The notes under the pieces are model-generated. The model did no database searches, was not told the DNA's origin, and saw only the letters and a program-made list of their open reading frames with translations. From Mycobacterium sp. 852013-50091_SCH5140682 (GTDB taxonomy: Bacteria; Actinomycetota; Actinomycetes; Mycobacteriales; Mycobacteriaceae): a DNA stretch of 64,000 nt. Where the stretch lies: positions 1-64,000 of the forward strand of contig NZ_LZTB01000088.1 of assembly GCF_001665685.1 (NCBI RefSeq), in the 5' to 3' direction. How positions within the stretch are numbered: the stretch's first letter is position 1; each line of letters starts with the position of its first letter. The position numbers and the translations under genes were made by a program. Below are positions 15,579-24,220 of this stretch, piece after piece.

Positions 15579-16805
15579 GTGCCTGCGACCAACACACCGA
15601 TAACCACACAACAGCAACTGGCCGACCGATTGGCACAGCGCACACAAGCGCTTACCGTCGAAGCCGTGCAGGCGCTCTGCGCGCGCATACCCGCATACCG
15701 AACATTGCCCGACGAGGCTGTTCGAGGCGACGTGACGGCCATCATCCGGCGCAACCTCGAGCTGATCTGGTCGAGCCTGCGCACCGGATGCGAACCGGAC
15801 CCCGTCGCGCTCGCCGACCTCACCGCCTCGGCCGCCCGCCGAGCCGATGAACGTATCCCGCTGTCAGATATCCTGCGGGCCTACCACATCGGGGCAGAGC
15901 AATTGTGGGTCGCCATCAGTACACACGTGAAGGACGTCGACCTTCTCGCGTATGCCGCAGGAACCTTGCAGGCCCATCTGCGCGCCGCCACGGCCGCGGT
16001 GCTCGCTGGCTACGGAGCCGAACAGACACCGACATACGACGACCACGTCGCCAAACAGGCATTGCTGACCGCCCTCGTTTCGGGTACGAACCCGAATTCG
16101 ACTGCGGCACAATTAGGCCTACCGATCGCCTCGTGCTACTGGGTGGTGGTGCTGTCCGTCGCTGGGCATCCCGACGAGAACCTACCCGAGGTCGATCAGG
16201 ACGTTGTCCTGTGTCGCAAGGCCCGGCGGCTGCAACGAGAACTCAACCGGTTGGCACGCGGGCGGGCGTTGTGTGACGTGACGGCAAGCGGCGGGATCGC
16301 GCTCGTACCGTCGTCGTCGGATGTCACCGTCGACCGGTTGCGCGAACACCTCCTCTCGATTGAGAAGGCCGTCGGCGCACCGCTAGTTGCCGCACTCGCG
16401 CCGAGCACAACCGCCGCTGTGCCGACCACACTCGCCGAGACTCGCGAACTGCTCGCCGTGGCCCGCGGTCACGGTCGACAGCACGGTGTGGTCACCCTCG
16501 AAGACATCGCCGTCGAGTACCAGTTGTCGCGGCCCAGTGTGGCTCACACTGTTCTGGTCGAGATTGTCAGACCGCTGTTCGACCACGACAGCGTCATGGA
16601 AACCTTTGCGGCCTACCTTGATTGCGGCTGCGATCGTGCGGTCGCGGCGCAGCAGCTGAACGTGCACACCAACACAGTTGGGTACCGGCTGCGCAAGGTG
16701 ACGACGCTCACCGGGCTGGATCTGACCGCCCCTCGTGACATCGTCCGTGCCACTGCGGCGCTCGCCGCCTACCGCGCTGTAATCGGGCACTCAGCTCCGG
16801 GGTGA
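15579..16805 (+). CDS. PucR/CdaR-family transcriptional regulator
   Basis: A 408-residue regulator. The C-terminal PucR-type helix-turn-helix is clear (AAQQLNVHTNTVGYRLRKVTTLTG), preceded by a GGDEF-like or sensor-like middle region and a helical N-terminal RsbR/PucR domain (LSDILRAYHIGAEQLW). GTG 15579 is chosen because GGAAG lies 6 bases upstream; an earlier in-frame TTG (15546) has no ribosome site. It is divergent from the CocE-type hydrolase gene and likely its regulator. The signal is unknown. Confidence 0.85.
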   Translation: MPATNTPITTQQQLADRLAQRTQALTVEAVQALCARIPAYRTLPDEAVRGDVTAIIRRNLELIWSSLRTGCEPDPVALADLTASAARRADERIPLSDILRAYHIGAEQLWVAISTHVKDVDLLAYAAGTLQAHLRAATAAVLAGYGAEQTPTYDDHVAKQALLTALVSGTNPNSTAAQLGLPIASCYWVVVLSVAGHPDENLPEVDQDVVLCRKARRLQRELNRLARGRALCDVTASGGIALVPSSSDVTVDRLREHLLSIEKAVGAPLVAALAPSTTAAVPTTLAETRELLAVARGHGRQHGVVTLEDIAVEYQLSRPSVAHTVLVEIVRPLFDHDSVMETFAAYLDCGCDRAVAAQQLNVHTNTVGYRLRKVTTLTGLDLTAPRDIVRATAALAAYRAVIGHSAPG

Positions 16806-16945
16806 AAGACCGAACCCGCCGGATCGTCAACGCGCAACACCTACCCGATCGAGCCTGCACGGAGAACTGCCCGCTACGCCAAGCTCATCGCGCAAATATC
16901 AACAGGCAGAGTCGCGTTCATCCCGCTCACGGCTCTTCCGTGCGC

Positions 16946-17329
16946 TTAACGCTGTGGTAGCACTGGTTGTTCGGCAAGCACGATCACTGTGCCCCACGGA
17001 TCGCGGATCTGAAGCGAGCGCTGGCCGGGAGTGCCTGCCAGGTCACGGACAATAGCGGCCCCGGCGCCCGTGCAACGGTCGGCGTCACCGGCGATGTCCC
17101 CGCTGTAGAGCACCAAATCCGGTCCGTCGGCGGGAACAGACGGGGTCGGCGATGCTGGAAACAGCCAGATCCCCGCGTCGCCTATGCCAGCGGAGCCGAT
17201 GTGTACCGATCGGAACCCCGAGAACAGCTCTTCATCAAAGAGCACTCGGAATCCGAATGCACGGCAATAGAAGTCGATGGCCGAGTCGAGATCGCCGACT
17301 CGGATGACAGCACGTCCGACGGACGGCAT
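16946..17329 (-). CDS. VOC (glyoxalase/bleomycin-resistance) superfamily protein
   Basis: A 127-residue single-domain VOC protein with two beta-alpha-beta-beta-beta modules: AVIRVGDLDSAIDFYCRAFGFRV at the start, RSLQIRDPWGTVIVLAEQ at the end. The usual C-terminal metal-binding position reads DPWGTVIVLAE, with the glutamate kept. It could be a lyase, isomerase or binding protein; the substrate cannot be told. It stands alone between PucR and LysE genes, with no operon partner. The 140-base gap to PucR shows nothing recognisable. Confidence 0.8.
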   Translation of the reverse strand: MPSVGRAVIRVGDLDSAIDFYCRAFGFRVLFDEELFSGFRSVHIGSAGIGDAGIWLFPASPTPSVPADGPDLVLYSGDIAGDADRCTGAGAAIVRDLAGTPGQRSLQIRDPWGTVIVLAEQPVLPQR

Positions 17330-17483
17330 TACGGCACCCCCACCAGGATGAAGTACACGGAGAAACGCGAGCCACGGTACTACCAGCAGCTAAGGCGACC
17401 AGACGCCGCCCCGTGGCAGGAAAAGGGCGTCAATGGCCGCGATGTATCCGTAACTGGCGGCCACGGCGCGTCGATTAGCTAAG

Positions 17484-18119
17484 CTAGCGGGCGTCGGCCC
17501 CCAGACCGACACCCAGCACCACCAGTGCGGCACCCATCGCTCGTTCGATGCGGCGACGGATGTGGCTGCGGTTCAGGATGTTTCGTGCCCGATGGGCGGC
17601 CAGCACGACACCGACGCACCATGCCGTGTCCACCACCAGCTGGATGACGGCCAGCACCAGCAAAGTCGGGAGCACAGGGCCGGTCGCGGGGAGAAACTGC
17701 GGGAGCACCACGATGCCGAACGCGGCGGCCTTCGGATTGGCGGCGATCGACACCAGTGCCGCGCGAAATGCCGCGGCCGGAGTCCGCCCCCGCGGCGGCA
17801 GCGGCAACTCGACGTCGACTGGATGCGTTGCGCTGCGCCACGCGCTGATCCCGAGCCAGACCAGAACGGTGGCTCCGATGACGTGCAGAGCCAGTGACAG
17901 TATTTTGTTGGCCGTCAGCAGCATCGACAGACCGGCGCCGCCGGCCAACGTCCATCCGAAGATCCCGATCTCGTTGCCGACCACGGCCGCCAGGCCCGCC
18001 GTCCGGCCGTCACGCACCGAGCGATGCAGAAACAGGACCGTCGCCGGCCCGGGCAGCGCGGCGAGGATTACCGACGCGACCAGGAACGCCGGCAAGACGT
18101 CGAGTATGTGGGTGACCAT
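17484..18119 (-). CDS. LysE/RhtB-family exporter
   Basis: A 211-residue membrane protein with about six hydrophobic segments and the LysE-family signature LPGPATVLFLHRSVRDGRTAG near the N-terminus, plus NPKAAAFGIVVLPQF in the middle. LysE/RhtB proteins export amino acids or similar small molecules. It is monocistronic: the gap before the VOC gene is 154 bases with nothing recognisable, and the upstream neighbour is a divergent broken hydrolase gene. Confidence 0.87.
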   Translation of the reverse strand: MVTHILDVLPAFLVASVILAALPGPATVLFLHRSVRDGRTAGLAAVVGNEIGIFGWTLAGGAGLSMLLTANKILSLALHVIGATVLVWLGISAWRSATHPVDVELPLPPRGRTPAAAFRAALVSIAANPKAAAFGIVVLPQFLPATGPVLPTLLVLAVIQLVVDTAWCVGVVLAAHRARNILNRSHIRRRIERAMGAALVVLGVGLGADAR

Positions 18120-18213
18120 GGGGAAAGTATCGCTGACCAGCGCAAGTGATTACCTCGCAGAACCCGCTCAGTGGCTGAAACGGGTCACCTCGACCGGAGG
18201 TCGAAGGGCGGGC

Positions 18214-18923
18214 TTGGTTCCCGCCGCGCTGGTCCATGGTGCCTGGCTCGGGGCCTGGTGTTGGGAGTTGGTGACACCACTTCTTGAGCGGGCCGGCCAT
18301 GCAGTCGTCGCGGTGGATCTGCCCTGCGAGGACGGTCGGCCAGTTTCGATACCTATGCGGATGTGGTGTGTGAGTCGCTCACGCGCTGCGATGACGATGT
18401 GGTGCTCGTTGGCCATTCGATGGGGGCTCACACGGTGGCGCTTGTCGCCGACCGGCGGCCCGTGCGACATGTGGTGTACCTGTGTGGCGTGGTCCCATCG
18501 CTTGGCCAGAGCCTTTCGGATCAGTTGCTTGCCGACCCGGGCATGCTTGATCCGCTCTGGCAGCAGGGCGTGGCTGTGGATGACGAGCAGACCCGATCGA
18601 CATGGGTTGATGCCGACATCGCAAAGCAGGTGGTGTTTCACGATTGCGACGACCGGACGGCGAATGCTGCCTTTGATCGCCTTCGCCCGCAAGCCTTGAC
18701 GCCTCAGGGGTCACCGCTGCCCTTGACTCGATTCCCTGCGGTCTGCAGTACTTACGTCGTTTGTCGCGATGACAAGTTGTTGTGTCCGGAGTGGTCGCAG
18801 CGGGTCGCACGGGAGAGGCTTGATGCCGACCTCATCGAGCTTCCTGGTAGTCATTCGCCTTTTCTGTCACGACCGCGATCTGTCGCCGACCTGCTGCTGG
18901 ATATAGCCGGCCGCGCCTTTTAG
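18214..18923 (+). pseudogene. Alpha/beta hydrolase gene interrupted by a one-base frameshift
   Basis: The first frame (TTG 18214, LVHGAWLGAWCWELVTPLLE up to LPCEDGR) carries the oxyanion segment. The next frame continues ASFDTYADVVCESL and holds nucleophile GHSMGA, acid CRDDKLL and histidine GSHSPF. The join is near 18337-18340: restoring one G (CGG to CGGG) would give one continuous protein of about 236 residues of the EstC/PhzP-like group. All catalytic residues are kept, so the lesion is recent, a strain polymorphism or a sequencing error in a G run. The part from about 18363 could still be translated alone but lacks the oxyanion loop. Confidence 0.8.
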
Positions 18924-18984
18924 CGCCGGAGGTCGTCTGCTCGTGCCCTGTGGTCGTTGTCCGGTTCGCCGGCGGCGCAGGTGA

Positions 18985-20181
18985 TCAGGCAGCCCGGTAG
19001 TTGGCCAGCCAGCCCAGGATCGGTGCGGCGGACCGGGCCGAGGCCACGGCATAGATCTCCTCGTTGAGCAGGGCGTAGACCCGCTGGTCACCGAATCCGC
19101 GGTCGATGCGGTCGCGGACGAACGCCAGCTCGACAACGGATGCGGCGAATCGGGCCACGGCCTTGCCCGCCGGGCGGCCGCCGGCGCGCGTCGCCTCGTT
19201 GATCGCGCCCCTCCTGGTGCGCAGTGATCCCAGCCAGGTGGCCTCGTTGTGGGTGATCAGGCCTGCGGCGACCATGCCGGGCAATTTGGCGGCGACGAGG
19301 TGCTGTTCGCGGCGGCGGCTGGCGATGGCGACCGCGATCATCAGCGCGAAGATCGGCACCATCCAGACCACGTAGACGATGAAGTAGGTGCCGACGCCGA
19401 GTAGTGACGAACCGTTCCACAGCCCGTGCATGACCACCGCGCCGAGGTATCCGGGCAGGATGCAACAGAACTTGAGGGCGGGCGAGCGCTGCTGCAGGGC
19501 GAAGTACACACCGATAGCCGTCATCGTCGTGAACAGCGGATGCGCGAACGGGCCCATGATCAGTCGCATCCCGGCCGTGACCAGCGAGCCGGCCAACGAG
19601 TCCGCGTTGGCGATGTACATGATGTCTTCCAGCCAGGCGAATCCCACTCCGACCAGCCCGGCGTAGACCAGGCAGTCGGTCAGCGAGTTGAGCTCGTTGC
19701 GGCGGCGGCCGGTCATCATGAGCAACAGGAACGCGCCCTTGGCGGCCTCTTCGATGAACGGGGCCCGGATGGCCGTCGAGTCGACGCTCTCCGGCAGGAA
19801 AGTCCCGGGAGCCAGGACCGAATCGCCGATCAGGCCCACCACCAGCGAGATCAGCACGGCGATCGACGCGCCCCACCCGAAGGCCATCAGCAGCAGCCGC
19901 GGCGGCTCGGGCTCCCAGCGGTCCAGCCACAGGTAGGCGAACACCACCAGGGTCATGGTCGCGGTGGACAGTACGAAACCGACGATGGCGCCCACGGGGT
20001 TGATCACCGTGAACAACAACACCAGCAGGCCGATGAGCACGCCGAATGCGATGAGCACACCCAGCGGCGCCCCCACTTTGCGGATCGGTCGCGGCATGGG
20101 CCCGGTGACCGGAAGCCACGGCCATGCCGGGGGCATCGGTGCAGGGGAGGGGGGTGGGAACTGCATCGGGGAGTACGCCAC
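18985..20181 (-). CDS. PrsW-family intramembrane metalloprotease
   Basis: A 398-residue membrane protein. A proline-rich cytoplasmic N-terminus is followed by about nine hydrophobic segments carrying PrsW/CPBP-like motifs: EEAAK (E144, E145), GVGFAWLEDIMY, then histidines in FAHPLF and VVMHGLWNGSS. PrsW proteases cut anti-sigma factors within the membrane, but a different substrate is equally possible here. GTG 20181 is chosen because a TACCCT -10 box ends 6 bases upstream, giving a leaderless mRNA; the longer open frame upstream has no protein-like sequence. It is divergent from rpsA. Confidence 0.82.
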   Translation of the reverse strand: MAYSPMQFPPPSPAPMPPAWPWLPVTGPMPRPIRKVGAPLGVLIAFGVLIGLLVLLFTVINPVGAIVGFVLSTATMTLVVFAYLWLDRWEPEPPRLLLMAFGWGASIAVLISLVVGLIGDSVLAPGTFLPESVDSTAIRAPFIEEAAKGAFLLLMMTGRRRNELNSLTDCLVYAGLVGVGFAWLEDIMYIANADSLAGSLVTAGMRLIMGPFAHPLFTTMTAIGVYFALQQRSPALKFCCILPGYLGAVVMHGLWNGSSLLGVGTYFIVYVVWMVPIFALMIAVAIASRRREQHLVAAKLPGMVAAGLITHNEATWLGSLRTRRGAINEATRAGGRPAGKAVARFAASVVELAFVRDRIDRGFGDQRVYALLNEEIYAVASARSAAPILGWLANYRAA

Positions 20182-20219
20182 GATCGAAGGGTAACGGCGG
20201 GGTTCCGCGCGGACCGGGT

Positions 20220-20249
20220 TTGTCCTGCGTGTGCCCAGTCGAGTACTCT
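20220..20249 (+). promoter_or_regulatory. rpsA promoter
   Basis: TTGTCC (20220-20225), an 18-base spacer and TACTCT (20244-20249) form a good promoter about 100 bases before the ATG. The resulting leader of roughly 95 bases is long for this genome and could host autoregulation by S1. Confidence 0.5.
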
Positions 20250-20349
20250 CGTTAAGTACCTGTGTGCGCAGTTTGTCCGCACCCACCGGTCACCAATATC
20301 AATTGTTCAACTGTCCCTACGAGTAAACCTGTCCGGAGCAACCCACCAC

Positions 20350-21789
20350 ATGCCAAGTCCCTCCGTCACCTCGCCCCAAGTAGCCGTCAACGACATCGGC
20401 TCGGCTGAGGACTTTCTCGCCGCCATCGACAAAACCATCAAATACTTCAACGATGGCGACATCGTCGAGGGAACCATCGTCAAGGTTGACCGTGACGAGG
20501 TCCTGCTCGACATCGGCTACAAGACCGAAGGTGTCATTCCTTCCCGCGAACTCTCCATCAAGCACGATGTCGACCCCAACGAGGTCGTTTCCGTGGGCGA
20601 TGAGGTCGAGGCCCTCGTTCTCACCAAGGAGGACAAGGAAGGCCGCCTGATCCTGTCCAAGAAGCGGGCTCAGTACGAGCGCGCCTGGGGCACCATCGAG
20701 GAGCTCAAGGAGAAGGACGAGGCCGTCAAGGGCACCGTCATCGAGGTCGTCAAGGGCGGCCTGATCCTCGACATCGGCCTGCGTGGCTTCCTGCCCGCAT
20801 CGCTCGTCGAGATGCGTCGCGTCCGCGATCTGCAGCCGTACATCGGCAAGGAGATCGAGGCCAAGATCATCGAGCTGGACAAGAACCGCAACAACGTGGT
20901 GCTGAGCCGCCGCGCCTGGCTGGAGCAGACCCAGTCCGAGGTGCGCAGCGAGTTCCTCAACCAGCTCACCAAGGGCGCCATCCGCAAGGGTGTCGTGTCC
21001 TCGATCGTCAACTTCGGCGCGTTCGTCGATCTCGGCGGCGTGGACGGTCTGGTGCACGTCTCCGAGCTGTCCTGGAAGCACATCGATCACCCGTCCGAGG
21101 TGGTTCAGGTGGGCGACGAGGTCACCGTCGAGGTGCTCGACGTCGACATGGACCGCGAGCGGGTTTCGTTGTCGCTCAAGGCGACTCAGGAAGACCCGTG
21201 GCGCCACTTCGCCCGTACCCACGCGATCGGCCAGATCGTCCCGGGCAAGGTCACCAAGCTGGTGCCGTTCGGTGCGTTCGTCCGCGTCGAGGAGGGCATC
21301 GAGGGTCTGGTGCACATCTCGGAGCTGTCCGAGCGCCACGTCGAGGTCCCGGACCAGGTGGTCCAGGTCGGCGACGACGCGATGGTCAAGGTCATCGACA
21401 TCGACCTGGAGCGTCGCCGGATCTCGCTGAGCCTCAAGCAGGCCAACGAGGACTACACCGAGGAGTTCGACCCGTCGAAGTACGGCATGGCCGACAGCTA
21501 CGACGAGCAGGGCAACTACATCTTCCCCGAGGGCTTCGACGCCGAGAGCAACGAATGGCTCGAGGGCTTCGAGAAGCAGCGTGACGAGTGGGAGGCCCGG
21601 TACGCCGAGGCCGAGCGCCGCCACAAGATGCACACCACGCAGATGGAGAAGTTCGCCGCTGCGGAGGCCGAGGCCGCCAGTGCCCCGGTGTCCAATGGTT
21701 CGTCGCGCTCGGAGGAGTCGACCGGCGGAACACTGGCCAGCGATGCCCAGCTCGCCGCGCTGCGCGAGAAGCTCGCGGGCAACGCCTAA
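20350..21789 (+). CDS. rpsA: 30S ribosomal protein S1
   Basis: A 479-residue ribosomal protein S1 with four S1 RNA-binding repeats at roughly residues 36-105, 123-188, 209-277 and 294-363 (each with the GTIVKV/GVVSSIVNFGAF type start), then a mycobacterial tail of about 115 residues that ends in an acidic and serine-rich stretch. S1 binds mRNA during initiation and has been linked to trans-translation and pyrazinoic acid binding in M. tuberculosis. ATG 20350 has GGAG 11 bases upstream; the open frame before it is not protein-like. A strong hairpin follows the stop. Confidence 0.97.
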   Translation: MPSPSVTSPQVAVNDIGSAEDFLAAIDKTIKYFNDGDIVEGTIVKVDRDEVLLDIGYKTEGVIPSRELSIKHDVDPNEVVSVGDEVEALVLTKEDKEGRLILSKKRAQYERAWGTIEELKEKDEAVKGTVIEVVKGGLILDIGLRGFLPASLVEMRRVRDLQPYIGKEIEAKIIELDKNRNNVVLSRRAWLEQTQSEVRSEFLNQLTKGAIRKGVVSSIVNFGAFVDLGGVDGLVHVSELSWKHIDHPSEVVQVGDEVTVEVLDVDMDRERVSLSLKATQEDPWRHFARTHAIGQIVPGKVTKLVPFGAFVRVEEGIEGLVHISELSERHVEVPDQVVQVGDDAMVKVIDIDLERRRISLSLKQANEDYTEEFDPSKYGMADSYDEQGNYIFPEGFDAESNEWLEGFEKQRDEWEARYAEAERRHKMHTTQMEKFAAAEAEAASAPVSNGSSRSEESTGGTLASDAQLAALREKLAGNA

Positions 21790-21796
21790 GTAACGC

Positions 21797-21840
21797 ACCG
21801 ACAAATGCCCCGGCCGCTGGTCGGGGCATTTGTTGTCGGT
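21797..21840 (+). terminator. rpsA terminator hairpin
   Basis: ACAAATGCCCCG (21801-21812) pairs perfectly with 21822-21833, and ACCGAC at 21797-21802 can pair with GTCGGT at 21835-21840 to extend the stem. It lies 8 bases after the rpsA stop, ahead of the separate coaE promoter. There is a short T-containing run on the 3' side. Confidence 0.8.
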
Positions 21841-21923
21841 GCCGGCGAACGTGAAGAAGATCGCGGCATTTCCGCGAAAAGTCGCCATCTACTTCACATT
21901 CGGCGACGGGATATGGTGTCCCA

Positions 21924-23099
21924 GTGCTTCGTATCGGGTTGACCGGCGGGATCGGCGCCGGAAAGTCAACGGTTTCGGCCACATTCGCTGACCTCGGCGG
22001 CATCGTCATCGACGGGGACGTCATCGCGCGGGAGGTGGTCGAGCCCGGAACCGAAGGGTTGGCCAAGCTGGTCGACGCGTTCGGGGACGCCATCCTGCTG
22101 CCGGACGGCGCGCTGAACCGGCCTGCGCTGGCGGCGGTGGCCTTCAGCGACGACGAGAAGCGCGCGACGTTGAACGGCATCGTGCACCCGCTGGTGGCGC
22201 ACCGGCGCTCGGAGCTGATTGCGGCGGCGGCGGACGACGCGGTGATCGTCGAGGACATCCCGCTGCTGGTGGAGTCCCAGATGGCGCCGATGTTCCCGCT
22301 GGTGGTCATCGTCAACGCCGACGTCGAGACGAGGGTCAAGCGGCTCATCGAATACCGCGGGTTCAGCGAGCAGGATGCCCGGGCCCGCGTCGCGGCACAG
22401 GCCACCGAAGAGCAGCGCCGCGCCGTGGCCGACGTCTGGCTGGACAACTCCGGATCCGCCGGGGCGCTCGTTGAGCAGGCCCGCGGGCTCTGGCACGAGC
22501 GCATCCTGCCGTTCGCGCGCAATCTGCAGGCCCGACAACCTGCCCACCTCGCGCCGAAGGTCGTGCCCTATGACCCGACATGGCCCGATCAGGCGCGCCG
22601 CATCATCGCCCGGCTCAACACGGCCTGCGGGCACCGCGCGCTGCGCATCGACCACATCGGCTCGACAGCGGTGCCTGGGATGGACGCCAAGGATGTCATC
22701 GACATCCAGATCACGGTGGCCGCTATCGAGGTCGCCGACGAACTCGATGAACCGCTGCTGGCCGCCGGCTATCCGCGGATCGCTTCGATCACGCACGACA
22801 ATCTGCATTCCCGGCCGCATTCGGGAGATCCGACCATGTGGCACAAGCGTTTTCATGCATCGGCTGATCCGGGCAGGCCCACCAACGTGCATGTGCGGGT
22901 GGAGGGTTGGCCCAACCAGCAGTTCGCATTGCTGTTCCGTGATTGGCTGGCGGCCAATCCCGGTGTGCAGCCGGAGTACCTCGAGGTCAAGCGGGCCGCG
23001 ATGGGCGCGCCGGACTATGCCGAGGCCAAAGAACCGTGGTTCATGGATGCCTACCAGCGGGCCTGGCTGTGGGCCGACACCACCGGCTGGCAGCCCTAA
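21924..23099 (+). CDS. coaE: Dephospho-CoA kinase fused to a GrpB/UPF0157 domain
   Basis: A 391-residue bifunctional-looking protein. Residues 1 to about 200 are dephospho-CoA kinase, the last step of coenzyme A synthesis, with P-loop GGIGAGKS and the DGDVIAREVV lid. The remainder is a GrpB (UPF0157) domain beginning VPYDPTWPDQARRI, with the IDHIGSTAVPGM nucleotidyltransferase-like motif. The same fusion is the norm in mycobacteria; the second domain is thought to help folding or regulation. GTG 21924 lies 6 bases after a TATGGT -10 box, so the mRNA is probably leaderless. Confidence 0.95.
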   Translation: MLRIGLTGGIGAGKSTVSATFADLGGIVIDGDVIAREVVEPGTEGLAKLVDAFGDAILLPDGALNRPALAAVAFSDDEKRATLNGIVHPLVAHRRSELIAAAADDAVIVEDIPLLVESQMAPMFPLVVIVNADVETRVKRLIEYRGFSEQDARARVAAQATEEQRRAVADVWLDNSGSAGALVEQARGLWHERILPFARNLQARQPAHLAPKVVPYDPTWPDQARRIIARLNTACGHRALRIDHIGSTAVPGMDAKDVIDIQITVAAIEVADELDEPLLAAGYPRIASITHDNLHSRPHSGDPTMWHKRFHASADPGRPTNVHVRVEGWPNQQFALLFRDWLAANPGVQPEYLEVKRAAMGAPDYAEAKEPWFMDAYQRAWLWADTTGWQP

Positions 23100-23635
23100 C
23101 CGGCGGGCGGCGGCTCGACCGCGGCAGGCGGCGGTACTGCGGCGTCGGCGGGCCCGGTGCTCGCGCCGTTCGACAGCGGGGCGCCACACGCCAGGCTGCC
23201 GTAGTTCGGATCGTCATGCGGACGGGTCAGCCGTGGCGCGACCCAGGTGTCGGCCTGGGCGACGATCTGGTCGTCCACCAGGATCTCGCAGTGCAGGTTC
23301 GCCGAGTAGGGCCAGTCGATCGACACCGTCATGCCGGCGAGTTGCGGATTGGACACCACGCCGGTGGCTTCGAAGACCCGGCCCGGCAGCATCGTCGGGT
23401 TGGCGCTGTTGATGTTGTTGTCGTCGATCTTGTAGGAGACCATCGCGTTGCGTGAGACGCCGTCGATCCTGGCCCGGTAAGTGGCGTTGTGCAGTTGCTG
23501 GTCCGGCTGCGGCACCGCGCTGGGCTGGGGTGGGGAGTCGGGGTCTGCTCCCGCAGCGGCGGGAATCAACTGCGCGCCGAAGAGCAGTCCTGCCAGTGCG
23601 GCAGCCGTCAACCCGGCGTACTTAGTTGGGCTCAT
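23096..23635 (-). CDS. Secreted conserved hypothetical protein
   Basis: A 179-residue protein with a signal peptide (MSPTKYAGLTAAALAGLLF, cleavage likely after AAAGA) and a mature part rich in beta-type sequence, ending in a proline/alanine-rich tail (PPPAAVEPPPAG). Two cysteines (HCEIL and LACGA) could form a disulfide. I do not recognise a catalytic motif; it resembles small mycobacterial exported proteins of unknown role. ATG 23635 follows AAGG and a palindrome. The gene lies downstream of the DUF402 gene on the same strand and overlaps the convergent coaE stop by 4 bases. Confidence 0.75.
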   Translation of the reverse strand: MSPTKYAGLTAAALAGLLFGAQLIPAAAGADPDSPPQPSAVPQPDQQLHNATYRARIDGVSRNAMVSYKIDDNNINSANPTMLPGRVFEATGVVSNPQLAGMTVSIDWPYSANLHCEILVDDQIVAQADTWVAPRLTRPHDDPNYGSLACGAPLSNGASTGPADAAVPPPAAVEPPPAG

Positions 23636-23639
23636 GATT

Positions 23640-23659
23640 GCCGACCTTACAAGGTCGGC
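23640..23659. promoter_or_regulatory. 20-base perfect palindrome between DUF402 and the secreted-protein gene
   Basis: GCCGACCTT, AC, AAGGTCGGC. It covers the last codons and stop of the DUF402 gene and ends 5 bases before the next ATG on the minus strand. It could be an operator or an RNA hairpin controlling translation of the secreted protein. Confidence 0.5.
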
Positions 23660-24153
23660 CACGTGAGGGCCATGCCGTTGCCGGCAAGCCACCGGTCGAG
23701 GTCGTAGCCGTTGCGGGCCAGGCCGTCGATGGCACCGGCGGCGGTCTTGATCGCCTGCTCGGCGGTCTCGGGGCTGAGCAGGCCGTGGCGCACGGCCGTC
23801 ATCAGTTCGCCCACGTCGTCCAACTCGACGCCGATCCCCGTGCGCACGACGAGGTCGAGGTAGTGATCTTCGGAATACCACCTGGTGTCGCCCGCGGTGA
23901 ACCGGCCGACGTCGAGGTAGAAGTCCTGTTCGCGCTCATGGCCCGGGTTGAAGTGGAAGATCGTCGCCCGCAGCCCCAGCGGCGGCAGCAGCCACGATTG
24001 CAGGTAGTGGAACTGCGCGCGGCCCGGGGTAGGGCGCGCGAGGTAGAGGCCCCACGGCTCGACCGTGTACACGTCGACGGCCCGCACGATCCCTTTCGGG
24101 TCGGTGTTCGTGCGGGCGACCAGGTCGAATGTCTCGTGCTTGGGCGGGTGAAT
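23647..24153 (-). CDS. DUF402 protein (Rv1632c-like), probable ATT start
   Basis: A DUF402 (FomD/Ntdp-like fold) protein: PWGLYLARPTPGRAQFHYLQSW, then RATIFHFNPGHEREQDFYLDVGRF and SEDHYLDLVVRTG, then a C-terminal helical tail. DUF402 members include nucleoside di/triphosphatases, but no specific activity can be assigned. The first standard start is GTG 24087, yet the 22 codons before it look coding (19 of 21 end in G or C; HPPKHETFDLVARTNTDPKG) and begin after an in-frame TAG. An ATT at 24153 lies exactly 6 bases after a TAGGCT -10 box, as in the leaderless genes nearby, giving 168 residues. It is divergent from uvrB. Confidence 0.78.
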   Translation of the reverse strand: MHPPKHETFDLVARTNTDPKGIVRAVDVYTVEPWGLYLARPTPGRAQFHYLQSWLLPPLGLRATIFHFNPGHEREQDFYLDVGRFTAGDTRWYSEDHYLDLVVRTGIGVELDDVGELMTAVRHGLLSPETAEQAIKTAAGAIDGLARNGYDLDRWLAGNGMALTWPTL

Positions 24154-24190
24154 GGGGTCAGCCTACGCGGGCAGTGAACACCCCAGGAAG

Positions 24191-24213
24191 TTGTCGGAGG
24201 TCAGTTCTACCCT
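24191..24213 (+). promoter_or_regulatory. uvrB promoter, RecA-independent DNA-damage type (PafBC)
   Basis: TTGTCGGAG (24191-24199), 8 bases, TACCCT (24208-24213), then 7 bases to the ATG. This fits the mycobacterial RecA-NDp consensus TTGTCRGTG-N8-TANNNT with one mismatch. Confidence 0.75.
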
Positions 24214-24220
24214 GGTGAAC

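Noticed and set aside
19426..20349. N-terminal extension of rpsA in the same open frame
   Set aside because: It is antisense to the PrsW gene, not protein-like, and a proper start with GGAG lies at 20350.
21833..21841. TTGTCGGTG resembling the damage promoter -35 element
   Set aside because: It is the 3' arm of the rpsA terminator, and no TANNNT lies 8 bases downstream.
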